A stretch of DNA of 64,000 nt, taken from NCBI GenBank assembly GCA_030562195.1, contig CM060203.1, positions 7,268,208 through 7,332,207 on the forward strand. The letters run 5' to 3'. Shown piece after piece: positions 36,978 through 51,800 of the stretch (within the stretch, counting starts at the first letter, position 1; every line of letters starts with the position of its first letter). A program made the position numbers and the translations under genes. This DNA is from Nipponacmea schrenckii. Its lineage: Eukaryota > Mollusca > Gastropoda > Lottiidae. Under the pieces are notes generated by a model that did not search any database, had not been told where the DNA came from, and saw nothing but the letters and a program-made list of their open reading frames with translations.

Positions 36978-38174
36978 TGAATTTTTCGCCTGGCGCAGAA
37001 AAAAAACCCAGCGTATGAATTTCATCAGAAAAATAAATTAAGACAAATACGTAAATTTTGCGAAATTTGAAATAATTAATTTAGCTTGTGTGGTGCCATT
37101 TTGAAATTTTATGTTCACATTCCAAGAATTACTTCTTACAGGAAAAAATATATTTTCTAACGGGTTTATATAAGACGCGTATTTAGATTTTTAACATGAA
37201 GGTGTTGTTAGGTTGTTCATTGTGATACGAGTAGAACGACGACTGGCGATTAACCCCCGAGTTAAAATAACTCATTAATTCATTTGTAACATTTAAGTAC
37301 TTGAAAAGTATTCAGGTCATTTGTGATATTTCTGTTCTGTTGTGCATTAGGATAGTGAAAATTAATCCACCGGCCGTTGATTGGTGAGTATATCGTTTTG
37401 AAAGAGGGCGACTGTTTTCTTGTGTTGGCTGTCATGAAATTCTCTCAGCTCAGTGAGTGAAGTCTTATCGCCATTCTCGTCTACCGCGAGTTAATATCTT
37501 TCTTAGTTATTAGTTGACAGTTATTCGACATAAGCATGCATTTGACATATTGGTCATTTTGTAAACAAACCCACGTGTTTTTGTTTTGATAGTAGGGTAA
37601 TGTTGGTAAGTCTAATAAGTGGTGCAGCAAAGATTAGACTATCAGTGACCCATTTCACTGTTTATTTGGTTGGTTTCATCTCATAGTTCACTTTTATATT
37701 GGGCCGCCTTTGTTTACACAGTTTTGCAAACCTAGCAGTTTTCACATTTTATTTTAAAAGGCCTGTTCTAATAATTTTATTTTTATGATTTTTGAAGAAC
37801 TAAATTTATTGACATATCGTAGATCAACAAAAATATTATTTATTAGATGTGCGTGGATTTTATGCTACAAAGCTAAAAAATGAAATCAAGTGCACACGAA
37901 TATCAAATTAAAAAAAAAAGTGCAAGCTTGAGCAGTTGATTGTATTATATTGCACGATCATAGTGATTTTTGAAAACAAGTGCCTGCTTAGGCCAACTAA
38001 GGTACCGGTATTCCTTTTTTCAGTCTATTCAGGGTATTTATTGGGCGATGGGTACTTATTACCCATTGGTAAAGGATATTGATGTTGTAGTATCAGAATT
38101 TACCTGTCAATTATATGTTCACATAGATCAAAAGGAGTAAATTAAAAGTATTCTGTCAACCTTTGATATTAGTC

Positions 38175-38337
38175 CTAGTGATAGATAAAGTGGTAGATAA
38201 AGGGGCACACATAGCATAATTTTTAGAGTGTAAGTTTATGTCTCCAAATTAGAATTTGCGTGTCATTCATGTTATCACATGATTTGGAGACATACGCTTT
38301 GAAAATTTGCTATGTGTGTGCCTTTGTCTACCACTAG
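38175..38337. mobile_element. Short palindromic MITE (~160 bp)
   Basis: AGTGGTAGATAAAGGGGCAC pairs with GTGCCTTTGTCTACCACT, and the arms continue inward through GTCTCCAAAT, giving ~60-bp inverted arms. Outer CTAGTG and CACTAG may be part of the repeat or the target site. No ORF. Confidence 0.75.
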
Positions 38338-39057
38338 GAATAGGGATTGTATTAATATAAGAGATTGACAGACAACTTTTAGTTTGCTCTCTTAAGTCGC
38401 TGGCAGTGGGTAGTATCAGAATTGGTAGGGAGGAGATAGCCTATCTATTTACTTTCAACTTTCCAAATTTTTAGCTACGTGAACAGATTTTTTTTTTAAC
38501 TCTGTGTACAAGGGGATAGTGTATAGTTTTATTTTTTTATAATTTGAATCATCCATTCAAGAGTTCTCTCACTGAACACAAGTTTACACTGGTTTTGTTT
38601 GCATAGCTTAGTAATTAAAATAGATGACATTGATTAGTTCTTTTATTTAATTAAAGTAACAGTTTGGAATATTAGCAAGCAATTTTGAGAAAATTTGGGA
38701 AAATCATGTTGGTTTTAAATTAGTAAGTAAACATAATTACACATCAGGTAAAAAATATTAATCTTTAATCAGCTGATTAGGACACAAGTTAACACGGAAA
38801 GGGTTAAAGTTGAAATTGTTGTCATTATCAATTGTTATCTGACATACAAGCTAATTGTTGATATTTTCTAGCCTTATATGTGTATTAGGGCATATAAATA
38901 TTTTATTGATCAATACAATTCAGATTACTAGTTTAACATATGTAGTATCTGTCTGTATTTTAATTAAATCAAGTGGCAGCATGCACACATTTTCATACCG
39001 TACATCATTTGAATATATACGGTAGTCTTAAAGGGAATGTAAAGAGGTTAATCTGGT

Positions 39058-39330
39058 TTATTTTTATGTGCATGTTGTCCTGGAATAGTCAAATTTGAAT
39101 TGTCTGCAAGGACAGATGGGCTGGAATAGTCACATATGAATTGTCTTGTAGGACAGTATGGCTGGAATAGTCCGTTTTGAATTGTCTGCATGGATAGATG
39201 GATAGTTAACAGTTTTGCTGAATGCTAAGACAGTGGAACTTGGATTGCTCAGACAAGCCAATGTCTTGGAACATCTAGTGCTTAGATAGTGGGATGGTTG
39301 TTTGGTATTGAGTTGGATTGTCATCTTAAA
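39058..39330. repeat. ~52-bp degenerate tandem repeat
   Basis: Three to five units resembling GGCTGGAATAGTC, then TTTGAATTGTCTGCA and AGGACAGAT; later units decay. Immediately before it, TTAAAGGGAATGTAAAGAGG at 39030 resembles one end of the MITE at 58654. Confidence 0.7.
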
Positions 39331-42152
39331 AGTGGGATAGCTCAGTCAATTACAAGTTGGAAAGTTGTCTGCTTGTCTGCCTGGACATTGAGATAGCTTA
39401 ATTGTAGAACCCATTTCTCTACCAAGACTTCCAGGTATGAAATAGTCTTTGGACACTGCCAGCGCATTCAGTAGTATTGTATGAAGGAATCCCCCTGCAA
39501 CTGAAATTCTGATGCAAAAGCTTTTAAGTCTACCTAGTCTGGCCATGTTGAGTTTCAATTTGGTTTGACATCAATACCATGGGCTCACAACACAATTAAA
39601 TGAGCTTTAAATGTATCAGTTACGCTGCCTTGACCAATATTTTTATCAGTTTAGAGTTAAAGAGTTATGTGATAAACATAGTGAGATCAGGTATTTAAGA
39701 AGTTGAATGATTCAATGGTCCCACACAATGCTTCACTGATACTCTATCGATTAAATTCAATGTGTCATCAAAGCCCTGTTTACTGTACAGAAATTTCTAA
39801 TTGGATAATCGTAATCAATAATATTCAGTATCCTAGAATCTTCTAAAAATGGCCTCTATGATATTTATTAATTTGTTTTTTTTATGCAAAATTGTTTATT
39901 ACTATTCTATTCAATATTTGTTCTAAAAGAGTTAGAGATGAAACATCAGAAATTTTTTGACAAAAAGTTAGGTCATGAGTCTTTACCGATTTTCCCTTAG
40001 AAACTAAACTTCTTTACACTTTGATATTCCAAAATATTGTTATGATATAATATTAGTTAAGTTGTTTTATACAAAGTAGTTTAAGTACAGATTTATGTAC
40101 AAGAATTAAGAAAGATAAAATGTGAAAATTCACTTCACAATATTAACAAAGATAGGTAAATTCATCATAATGTGCATGGTACCTTAAGATTATTCCAAAA
40201 ATAATAAATTGTTACTTGAAGCGCTATATTTTTGTCTCATTGATGAAAATAACAGTTTTATTTTTAAACTGACTTATTGTGGAACGTTTTGTCAGTCTTC
40301 ATAATTTTCAAATGAGACACTGGAATTTATCCCAATAGTTAAAAGACACCCCCAAATTATTGGCCAAATGAGAATTTGTGGAACATGTAAACATGGCCTT
40401 AGTAGATATTGATTGGACAGGGAACTAGCTAGAGATATAGGCACATTGGAATATTGATTTTTCTTCACTAGCACTGAATGAAGCAGACTTCGCCATTACT
40501 TGCTCATAATGTAGAAATTGTCTTGTAACCATAGCAACCTTGTCTAGAACTGGGTAAATATAACAGAATTATGCTGTCGTCACCCACGGATGGAAACTTT
40601 TGTTCGATGGTGTTAGAGCTTGGACGCGGAGTGACAATAGAGGGAATTAATCATCAAGATTATCAGAGATAGTTGTGAAAATCTCTGATTCAACTGATTT
40701 TAGACAGCAGCATAAACTGTTAAACATGTTTGATAATAATCGAGATTGGCTCCAGATTTCTTATGTAATAGATAAGTGTAAGATCGAAATTGTTTTAGTT
40801 TCTTTATTTGATTTTTTTTTCCCACAGGACAAATTTTGTTAGACATTAAATGAGATCTATCACTGATTTTAAAGGTAACAATTTGATTTTTTTTCCAGTC
40901 TTGTTATGTAATGAGATAAGTATGAGATCTCAATTTAATTTGTTGGTAAAATTTGAGATTTGTTAATTAATTAAATTAGATAAGATCTAACTTTTCTGGG
41001 GAAAATTTGATTTTTTAAAAGGGAAAAAGTTTCTTAGACATGTGAAATTTGTCACTAATCAACTGATGAATAAGATGTGATTGGGATTTAGGTTATTGTA
41101 GTGGTGTCAATTTTTGATATAATTTAATATGCAGGATAGTTAATTGAGGTAGGATTGACTGATGATTAATAAGGATACGTTTTAAGATCTTAACAGTTTT
41201 GATCAAATCAAGATTATTGGTGTTTTTTATAAAGGTAAAATTTTTCAAATTGTTGTTGATCGACAAGATGGAATGTTGGGTTCAGCATTTACAATCAACT
41301 TTATAGTTAAGGATATATGGCTTGGGGATTTACATGGACATAATTTTATAATTGAGACGCTAAGCGTTGGTTTTTTAAATTTTGACATGATTAATAATTA
41401 GACAGCACTTTATGATATCCCACAGGGTTATTATAACGAAAATTTCCTAACTTTCAGCTTTAAACTAGTGTAAAGTTGTAAACAGTCTAGTTAAAACCAG
41501 TCATCAATGTACACGTGGTGAAAGGAGTGTTTAACACTATATCTGGTTATTAAGATGGGAAAAGTAGTCATTGACAACTTAAATCACTAGAATGGAACAA
41601 GTTAACAGGTTTCACTGCCTGTAGACGCTGTTAAACGCCTCTTATAAACTCATTGACAAGAATCTCTTATAAACTCATTGATGGCAATCTTCTTGTAATT
41701 GACTAGAGCTCGTGCTTCCGACACATATTTCTAAAAAGCAACCCTCTTCAGTACTGCTATATTGGAAAAAGTGGTTAACTTTCCGAAATTGTATTATTTA
41801 TTCTGTACAGGTGATATGAGTGCCAAGTAATTTTTTCATCTGTGGTGCCTGTCTCTTTATGTCACAATATGATCTGGTCAAGTGTTTTGCAATCATAGGA
41901 ACCACAAAATATCACAGTTGAGTTAAAAAAAAAAATTTTTTTTAAAAAGAGAAGAAGATCCCAGTGTGTAGATAACAGATACAAAGAATTTTTTTTTTTT
42001 TGGCGAAGTGCTTGTGTTTTGAATTATCTTTCAATGTGAATATATTTTGGCTCCAATATAATAGTACATCGTCATACAACTTCAACATTTGCATATCTAA
42101 TTTCAGAAATGTAGAATTTCAAGTGAAGAGATAGAACAAGAAATTTTGCAAC

Positions 42153-44769
42153 ATGCCGAAGAGAAAGTTAGACAGTGAAGGCGAGGAGAAGGAAGGGAGT
42201 GAGTCGCCACCCACCTCAGAAAGTGACGAGAGCAGTAACTGTAGCAACCATACAGAAGGCAGCACAGACATACCCCATCCTATTATTTGTAAGTGTTATA
42301 ATGTACAAGGGGATTCCAGTCAGAGAACACCTGATACAGCAGCACTATACTCTTTAAAACTGCAGTAATTGTAAAGAGATATATATATGTAGTTGTCTAA
42401 TTATTTGGTGACCAGGAAGTCAACTGTATGTTTCTATTATATTGTAGAGAAACAAAAACTCTTTTTTTAGTTCTACAATGTGAATATGAGCCTTGAGAAA
42501 TTCCATGAGGATTGAATTGTTGGGCAATATAAATATCGTTATTATTTATTATTATTATAAATAGCTGAAGTTGATCTCTATCCAATGATAAGTCTTATAA
42601 ATTTGAATTTCAGGTCGGGATGGCAATAAGCGTAAAAAGATGAAGAAATCAGTCAAGTTTGACCAAGTTAAAGTATTTTATTTCAATCGTACTCAAGGCT
42701 TTACTTGCGTCCCCAGTGAAGGTGGCTCTACCCTTGGTAAGTATGATCAATTTGTTATCAGTGAACGGTTTGTTATCTAATATTTTTATAGGTGTTTGTG
42801 ATACTGTTATATCAATTTACACCATTGCAATTATCAGTAAGATGTCTGCAGTTCTTGCAAACTTTGACTTTGTCTTAAACACTTATGATTCCATTAAGTG
42901 GAATAGCAGTGCTTACAGATACAAATATGCAAATATTACCTGTGTCCAAGCTACACATAATCCTTAATCTCTTACCAATCCTTTTAATCATTGACTTGAA
43001 TTTACAGTCATATTTTTCACACTGGTATTGCTGATTTGCATAGATAATCCAAACAACTATATTTTCTTTATGTTAAACCATAAGTCTGTTCTGTTTTCCC
43101 AGGAATGGTTGGCAGTCATCATTATGATGAAAAATTTACCATCTCATCATATGCTAAAGAGCAGAAACGCTTACATCGTATGATAGTGGAAGAGCAACGA
43201 CGACAAGGAAAGGCATATCCTAGTCCCCTTTTACAAAGTGTTCCCTCAATTGACGCTTCAGAAATTTCCTCTGGTAGTGACTCAGATAGTGACTATGATG
43301 ACTGTTATTTCTTACAACCGGTTCCCATTCGGCAGCGGCGTTTTTTGCTCAGGACATCGGGTGTGAAAAAAATAGACAGCGAAGAAAAGGATGAGTGTCG
43401 TGAAATTCGAGTTTCGCGGGAAGTGTGTGGATGTGACTGCAAGGTTTTCTGCGATCCTCAAACTTGTGCTTGTAGTCTTGCAGGAATAAAATGTCAAGTA
43501 GATCGGCTATCATTTCCGTGTGGTTGCAGCAAAGACGGATGTGGCAATAAGAATGGACGTATCGAGTTTAATCCTATTCGTGTGCGAACTCATTTCATTC
43601 ATACATTAATGCGAATCGAATTAGAGAAAAAGGACAATGAATCGTGTAAATCAAAAAAAGAAGCAACAGATCAAAATGGTGAAAATATTGAATCAAAAAG
43701 TGACGATGAAGAATCGGTGGATTTGTCCCAATTTAATAGTAATGAACTAGGCAGTTGTCGTGATTGTCAAAACACGGAAGTATGCAATGCGATGATGTTG
43801 GAAGTGCAATACGCTACAATGGGTGAACATCAGCAACGAGCTAACCTTATGAATCAAAACTATTTACAAAATCCAAACAACATGGCTAACATTACTATGG
43901 CAACACCTCCGGAAAATTTACAAAATATCATTTACAACCAAAACGAGAAAAATGGTTACCATAACACTGGTCTTCATCCAATTTACGATTTTAAACAAGA
44001 TGTGGCGGCTTATACTGATTGTTCACATAACACCATAGCTACCACAGATACATTTAAAACTTACAATAGCCTCGGCAATACCCTTGACAATGACTTAAGC
44101 TATAAAATGTATAATAGGGCAGACAACCCAGCTGAAATTGCCACATCATACGAAGGATCACTGAATAAATTTACTGTCATCAAAGAAAATACAAACCACA
44201 AGTTTTGTCAGGTCGAGGAAAAATTTGTTCCAACTCCAGCTGAATCCCAACCAAAATATGTTGATTTGAAACCTTCAACCACTTCGTATAAACCCATATC
44301 AAACATGTTGAACCCAATACAGTCATCAGAAGGAGGTAAACTGACTTGGAACAATCCTCCCAAAACCTACCCAGATCTGACTGGCGTGCAACCTGTTTTA
44401 TCCACATATACAACAATGACCACAACCACTCGAGATCAGTTAGCTGAAAATTGTCCTGTCATCTCAAGTCACATGACCAAACTAGACACCAGCGAATCTT
44501 CAACCAATGACAGTCTTCTGGATGATGACGGAACTCAACCTTTGGACCAATCAGAAAGACTTTCACTTCATTCGGAAAGTTCCATGGACAGTTGTGGAGA
44601 GGGGTTCGGTACTTACGAAAGTGTCAATTCTGAGGATCAAGGCCTCAAAACTGGGGAAACCTTAGAAATTGGCAAATGGAAATCGAAAGTAGGCAAACAT
44701 GGGGACAAAGGTAGTCCCAATTTTGGTGAAATTATTAAAGAGTCTATTGTTGAAATAGTCTCTGCGTAG
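42153..44769 (+). CDS. CSRNP: Cysteine/serine-rich nuclear protein (CSRNP/AXUD1 family)
   Basis: Three coding exons, 42153-42288, 42614-42736 and 43103-44769, give 641 residues with matching phases. The N-terminus is acidic and Ser-rich ([17 protein letters not shown]). The second exon has a basic nuclear-localisation-like run (KRKKMKK) and the family signature [19 protein letters not shown] followed by [11 protein letters not shown]. The third exon carries the Cys-rich region ([34 protein letters not shown]) and [13 protein letters not shown], then a long Asn/Ser/Thr-rich tail. Vertebrate CSRNP1-3 are DNA-binding nuclear proteins linked to Axin, TGF-beta and growth responses. ATG at 42153 is the first in frame and precedes the acidic block. 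AATAAA near 45399 is a candidate poly(A) signal. Confidence 0.95.
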
Positions 44770-47700
44770 TTTAGTGATTTGTGGTCTGGAAATATTTTTA
44801 AAACCACAAATGTTGGTCTTGCAATCGATCAAATGTGAAAATTGATATTTGTGTTTCTGTGATTTGTGTTTCTTGAGATTTAAACAAATGAATTTGCAAT
44901 ACAAAATCATATCACCCAAAATAGTGCTTGTCATTGGTGCAAATAGTTTTGCTGTTTTCAACAGGTCTGCTTTGTTTTTCTCTGTTCACTATCAAAATTA
45001 TTTGAACTCTAGGGTACAGCTTTTCAAAGGCAAAATTTCATGCAGAATTGTTTGTGTCCAAAAGCGATCTCGTTTCTTAGCCAAAGTTTACGTTGCAGAA
45101 GATAATGTATCTATAATGTATTTGTATATAAATGGTGTTGATGTATCCAGATTAATATTGTAGATTCTTATATTTATGTAGTTTTTGATCATTTCTTTTC
45201 ACTTTTATCAATATCATGTACTAAAACTTATCACATTATTTGATTACCCAGTAATGTTTTTTTTTATAAAAAAAATCCTTGGCCTTGACTTAAATTTATC
45301 TAGAAATACAGATTCATGTGATTGGTCACTTGGTCAAATCGGTTTTCTAATTACATATAGGTTTAATGCAGAGTTAAACTTGATCAGATGACAGAAACAA
45401 TAAAAATCAATTTTAATTGAAAGAAATTCACAAAAACAACTAAATTTAGTGATAGGTTTAGTGATTAACCATTCAGATTTAATTCATCTGTAATATGGTT
45501 ATTGATACATCAAACATGTTTTTTGAAAATTTGTCCTGAATTTTAGAATCATATTTATAGATGAAATGTGGTCTGTAACAATTAAATGTTATCTGTTGTT
45601 TTATTGTTGTATTAAGAGTAACCAGGATTTACATGGTGACTTTTTTTCACCACCTTGTTCACCGGTTTATTTATTTTTAACAATTTTTATGAAATATTTT
45701 ATTGGTTTTCTTATTGTTTAAAGTAGAACTGAATTTACTGTGTGTTCTAGCTAATGCTATTGTGGTTGACAAAATGGCAATAGAGTAAAGGGATATAGTC
45801 CTCTAGATAGTAACTTAATCACATTTCAGAATAAGGATTAGTCTAGTATTGTATCAGTGAACTACATTAAAATTTAAGACTGCCTAATGTTTTAAAATTT
45901 TTGGTCTTTTTTCTGAACTGAAAAATGCAAGTTCTATTAGATTATCAGGTCAATAATTATATGACTATATCTCTTTTACATTATTTTTGAATACAATTCA
46001 GTTTCTGGACTGAAAATGGGGTAGAATTCTGAAAACTGCTGAATTATTCCATACTTAATATTGTTCAAATTATATTTGTTATATTGGAAATAATTTAATT
46101 CGGTATTGCAGGATGTTTTCTGGCCTTTTTTTAAGGTCAATTTGTATGAGAAAAAGCACCAGTATTTTTTAAGTATATCTTGAAACATGTTTAAGCTAGA
46201 AAATCATTTTTTGAATTATTTTGTTTGACACAATAATGGAACTAAAATCTCACTACAAATCTGGCGAAAAAAATTGACCTTTTTATTTCGCTTTATTGTT
46301 GTTTTGTTTATGACGGGGTACCTTGCAATAGTAAGGGTAACCAGAAATCAGATCTGCTTAAAACTGAGCTGTGATAAATTCTACTTCTTTGTTTATTGTA
46401 CAGTATGATCGTTTATGCCCTCGTATGATCCATGTTTGACAAAATTCATGGCTCTTTGTAAGATTGAATGTGAAACCAATAGTAGTGTAATTGAAAGATA
46501 GCAAAGCTGAGCAGTGTGTAATTGAGGCTTTTTATCCAAGGTTTTTCTAATCTCACTAGTGACTTGAAGAGAAAGGTTAAGAATTTTGTCAAATATGTTT
46601 GAAACACAAATATGCTTTTAAATGTTATTGGAATTTTGATGCCAAAGGTAGAAAACTTACAATAAGAATCTCCTAGTTAGACATATCATTTTTATTTTAT
46701 ATGTTTTAGATGTCATTCACATTCACAGGACTCATGAAAATCATAAAGCTTTCTTTTTCATTCATACCATAATAAGCCCAATTTAGCTGAAATCTCTTTG
46801 ATCAAAATAGATGAAATAACCATACCCTTGTAGGTAAGGAACTTATTTAAACACTGGCATAAAGAACTGAAAACTCTTCTTATAAAGTTGGATGCAGAAG
46901 TTCATAGTTCTACAATAATTGAAGGAAATTGTATCAATTACATGGCATTTTTTACGAGTAGTGATTTTGCAATTCGTCTTTTAATTTTTTAACAACTCCT
47001 ATGTAAGGTTCTAGTCAGATTTTAAAGGAAATTGTGTGTACAACTCATCAAATCATAATTTTTAACAAATTTACAATTTGTGCAATTTTTCTTTTCTTTA
47101 AGAATTTTACTCCCAAAAGAATATGTTGTACTTCGGTAATAAATTTGCAATAGCAAGTGATCAAAAATAATCATAATCATGAAAATTATGAGAATTATAT
47201 ATTTAATTTGATTTGCTAGGATGACATAAGAATCTTGTTTTCTTCACCAGAGGGTATGACATGACCATATCCCGTTTAGTTCTTTCAGCTAGTCAAGCTA
47301 ACAAAATAAATGAATGTATCCCTAATAATTAACTGAATTTTGTTTTAGAAATTATGTTAATGTCGTTAATTGTTTTACATAACATGCTTCCATGAGAAAT
47401 TATTAGACTTATACATTAAAAGCAATTTAATAAAACTTTTAGCAATTTAATGGAAATGTGATTTAAATTTAAATACAGCTCTTGATATTTAATTGTAAAT
47501 GTTATTAAAATACAGCTTATGATATTCCATTGCCAATCTAATTAAAATACAGCTTATGATATTCCATTGTCAATGTAATTATAATATTGCTTATGATATT
47601 TCAATGTAATTAAAATACAGTTTATGATATCACATTGTCAATCTCATAAAAAATACAGTTTGTGTTATTTCATTGTCAATTTAACTAAAATTTAGCTTAT

Positions 47701-48841
47701 GATATCAGATTGTTAATGTAATTAAATCACAGCTTATGATATCACATTGTCAATCGGATTAAAATACAGCTAATGATATCACATTGTCAATCGGATTAAA
47801 ATACAGCTAATGATATCACATTGTCAATCAGATTAAAATAAAGCTAATGATATCACATTGTCAATCAGATTAAAATACAGCTTATGATATCACATTGTCA
47901 ATTGGATTAAAATACAGCTAATGATATTTCATTGTCAATCTTATTTAAATTCAGCTAATGATATTTCATTGTCCATCTAATTAAGATATAGCTCTAAAAG
48001 TTTGTTTATTTATTGTGGGTAACTTCACCTTTTCAGGGACATTCACAAAGTGAGTGAGAATATCCCTAAAGCCCACAAAATATGTATGAAACAATATATA
48101 TTGAGTTGTATTTTAATTAAGTTGAAAAGTAGCCAATGAGCTGTGGAAACTAATTGGTTTGGAACTAGATCTAGAGAATATTTACTATTATAATTATTGT
48201 AAGCCGTTTCTACTTGAATTGGTGTCAATGAATTATGATGTGGAAATCTGTGTTTATATATATATTTCTATATATTTATCTATATTGTAGTTGTTGTGAA
48301 GATAAAAAAAACCTATATGTTTTTAACTTACAGTAGTTCAGTAACGCTCTGTATTTATAACATGTCTTAGACAATAAAGGGCATGAAAACTTACTTGGCT
48401 GTCTATTTTCATAATTTCACATGAATACAGGGTATTTTCATAATTCTCATGAATACAGGGTATTTTCTTAGTATGTCCATACAATCAGATTTTGTAATTT
48501 AAGCAGCAAAGAAAAAGTGATGTAAAAGGGAATTTTTTAAAATATTTTATAATCATTAATTGAATAACAAAATATACATAGGAATTCTCATATAGAATCT
48601 TAAGTGCCAATCTATCACATTTTCCCTGAAAATGCCAATATTGACAAAGTTTTAAAGTTATCACAGTAAACATGCACCAAACCAAGTACATAACTAAACA
48701 CCTAAAACACATTTGCTACGGGTGATAATTTTCTTCATTGTCACTCATATATTTGTTCCTGTTGCAAACAATTGAAAAGAAAGCTAAATGCAATATTTTT
48801 TGTCTCAAATTACCCTAGTGTTAATAATCTTGGCACCATAA
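44770..48841. other. CSRNP 3' region and intergenic
   Basis: No recognisable exon in about 4 kb between the convergent CSRNP (+) and LETMD1 (-) genes. It contains probable CSRNP 3' UTR and a 37-bp tandem array at 47465-47990. Minus-strand ORFs near 45976, 48043 and 48485 show no domain. Confidence 0.45.
47465..47990. repeat. 37-bp tandem repeat array
   Basis: About 14 units of GATTAAAATACAGC, TAATGATATC and ACATTGTCAATCG. The middle units (47755-47900) are nearly identical at exactly 37 bp; the flanks are degenerate. Confidence 0.95.
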
Positions 48842-51800
48842 TTACGAAGACTTGAGTGTTAGGTGTTTTCTATTGGCTGGGTGGGTGTAAGCCAGAAATA
48901 TTGGTAGATGAAGTAATAGTGACGCACTGGATTCTGGAATTACAAAATTACTTTATAAAGAAATGACTTAAAGATTCTGTCTTTAAGCTGGACAGTTCCT
49001 TTTTATTAGGTGAGGGGGCCTAAGATGGGTGGACCTCTATTTGAAAACGCTACTAATGTAAGTCAACGCAGAACCATCTTGACAATGCAAATGACAATGA
49101 TGCTTATTGCAACTCTCTGACAGAGCTAGTCTGGCCTCCAAATGATAACAGTGAACAGTTTTTTTTGCAAAATGAAAATGAAACAATTTACCATCAATCT
49201 TGTGAGTAATATCAACCCACTGTCTTAGGTATTTTAATTTTTCTTCTCTGTTTAAACCCACTGGATCTACTCCCCTGGCGTAGCAGGCCTGGAAAAGAAA
49301 ACTCTTACTTTTAAAGGGGCACAGGCTTGATTTGTTTCGGACAATCATCCGACAGCCTCAAACACATGAAATCTTTTGTTAGCTAATCAGACATAGTCTA
49401 CAGAGCTTACCTTTGAAATTTGAGCCTTCAAATCCATGGGTATACATATTTATCCGTGTTTGAAAATCATAATGTCTTAAGATATTATGAACGTCCTGCC
49501 ATATTGGAAAATCAAAGAGTTATAAATAGACTACTGCGCAGGCCCACACTGATACAACAAAAAGAAAGTACATGTAATAACAATTGTAGATTTTGTCAAC
49601 AGGACACACAATTTTCAGACTGACTGAAGACCAGCCGCGTACAGCACGGAAAAAAAATAAAAAGTGAAATTTTTGAGGTATATTTCAAGGTATTTTGCGA
49701 TTTTCTTAGAGCTTGAGTATTTCTGAGGACTGTTTAAATGTAACAAAGGCCAAAAACGACCACTAAAAATCAAGATTGTGCCCCTTTAATCTTGAAATAA
49801 TATCCTGAATTTACTCAAGTTAGTATTTGGTCAAACAGTACCATGATTAGAATCATATATAAGATTTAACATTGAAGAGTAATTTTTATTGGACAGTATC
49901 TGACGTTGCAATATTGGAATACAAAAATTTACAAGTTGTTGCTTTTGACAAGATATGTTTCAGTGATCAAAATAACTTCACGATATAGAAAACTGACGTG
50001 TCTACAATTTTTATAATGCTGCTACCTACCCCTTCAATCTCTTCATCTTTTAAAGTGAGTAGGCCCTCTCTTGTCATCGCTCTATCTATATTCAGGAATA
50101 TGAAACAGTCGTGTTTTAGCTGACTGTTTCTTACAGATAGACCAAGACACTTGGCTAAATGCCACTGAAATATTAATTTTTGATTTTTTAGAAAAACAGA
50201 AGCTTCTTGAAATTAACTTGTATACCAAATCCACCCCATCCTTCCCTTCATGGAAAAATTGTTGTCTGCTAATCAATATTAGCAACTAATAATCCAAACC
50301 CAGTTTTTCCAACTCTAGCTAGGTGACAACTGTATAGTTGAGCACCTTAATTTTAGCAATTAGCAAATAGTTTTTTCCTATGCACTTTAAAAATCTAGAA
50401 TTAATTTACAAAAAAAAGAGCAGTTAGCAACATCGGTCAAAATTAACTCACCCTATAACCTATTGATAATTTGTCAAGGTTGAAAGGTTTACCACGAAAC
50501 AGGGGCAGAACTTCTAAAATCTTCTCTCTATCTTGGGACTTATTCTTTCTAATCTGCATTCATATGAAAATATGAAATAAACTTATTGCATGGTGCTGGA
50601 AACACCAAAGCATTGCCATATTAACTTACATTTGAGGAGAACCAGATGTTGATATTCAATTCTTTAAACTTAGACTTTATGAAGCTATTTTGACAGTGTG
50701 TGTGTATCACTTAATTAATATTATATACCTATATTGGCAAACCTAGTAAAATAGTGCCATCAGATGTCCTGTTAGAGTGAGTATACTCTGCCTCGTGTGT
50801 TGTCTTGACTAGTAAAGCAAATAAATACAATCAAAAGAAATAATTTCTTACTTCTTGTATCATCCTCAATACTTTCTCTTGAAGATTTTTATCTTCAATG
50901 CACTCACTATTAGAATTGAAGGACTTCAAGACATCAGGACAATGGGACAACCGTTTCTTTAAATATTGAGTATAGAATTTTTCTTTCTGTTGTTTTGTCC
51001 AGAAATGGTAAGATAACAGATACTTTGGAAAAAGGAACCTGGAATCCCAAATAAAAAGTATTTACTATGTTAGGATGCTAAATGACCAGAAATGCCATGT
51101 GAACAAATTTATACAAAATCACTATTATCAACTACATGTGGACACTCTGAATGAAAGTTTAATATAGAACCAGAATGCAGTAATACATATTAGCTTAGCC
51201 TCTCTGATAAGTATCCTGAGTTGACAAACTTTAATGCCACATCAATGTTATTAACTGAGTTTATTACAAAAATTAAAAGCACTATCGAATATGACGGACT
51301 TATTTATTTTAAAATGTATCATAATAGTTTATTTCGTTTGAAGGTCAACGACCCATAGAACATATCTACAGTAATGGAATAAGTTCATATTCACATCGAA
51401 TTTGGAATAAAGGTGAAATATGGTTATAAAGTGTATGTACAATATGTGCAATATACTAATAAATAATTTGATTAAATATAAATAAATTAATATTTTGTAA
51501 ACTGAGTGAAAAACCTAGGGATAATATAGCTCACAATTAAGTGGGGAAAGCGTTTCTCATCTTCAGTGCATAATAGATGAACTTTGATAAGGCAATTCTG
51601 ACATTAGGAGAACTGATGATATTATAAAAAGTTTCGGTTGAGGTATGAGGTATATAATGTCTAATATAGGTTTCGCGAATATCATTGTAAAGAGTACATT
51701 CAAGGATTATGTGAAACTCGTTTTCAATTCGCCCCATATTGCAGAATTCACATAGCCTTTCTATTATAATACATTACAAATCCACTGACAACTAGTTAAT

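Larger units (their letters stand above)
37200..42152 (+). other. Probable CSRNP 5' non-coding exon and long intron
   Basis: A strong donor (GTGAGT) at 37384 and the acceptor TAATTTCAG at 42106 would join a non-coding exon ending at 37383 to 42107, 46 bp before the CSRNP start codon. The ~4.7 kb intron holds a MITE (38175-38337), a tandem repeat (39058-39330) and no recognisable coding exon. The transcription start is not determinable by eye. Confidence 0.4.

Noticed and set aside
49420..49623. 67-residue ORF
   Set aside because: Lies wholly inside MITE family 1 copy 2 and has no homologous reading frame preserved in copy 1.
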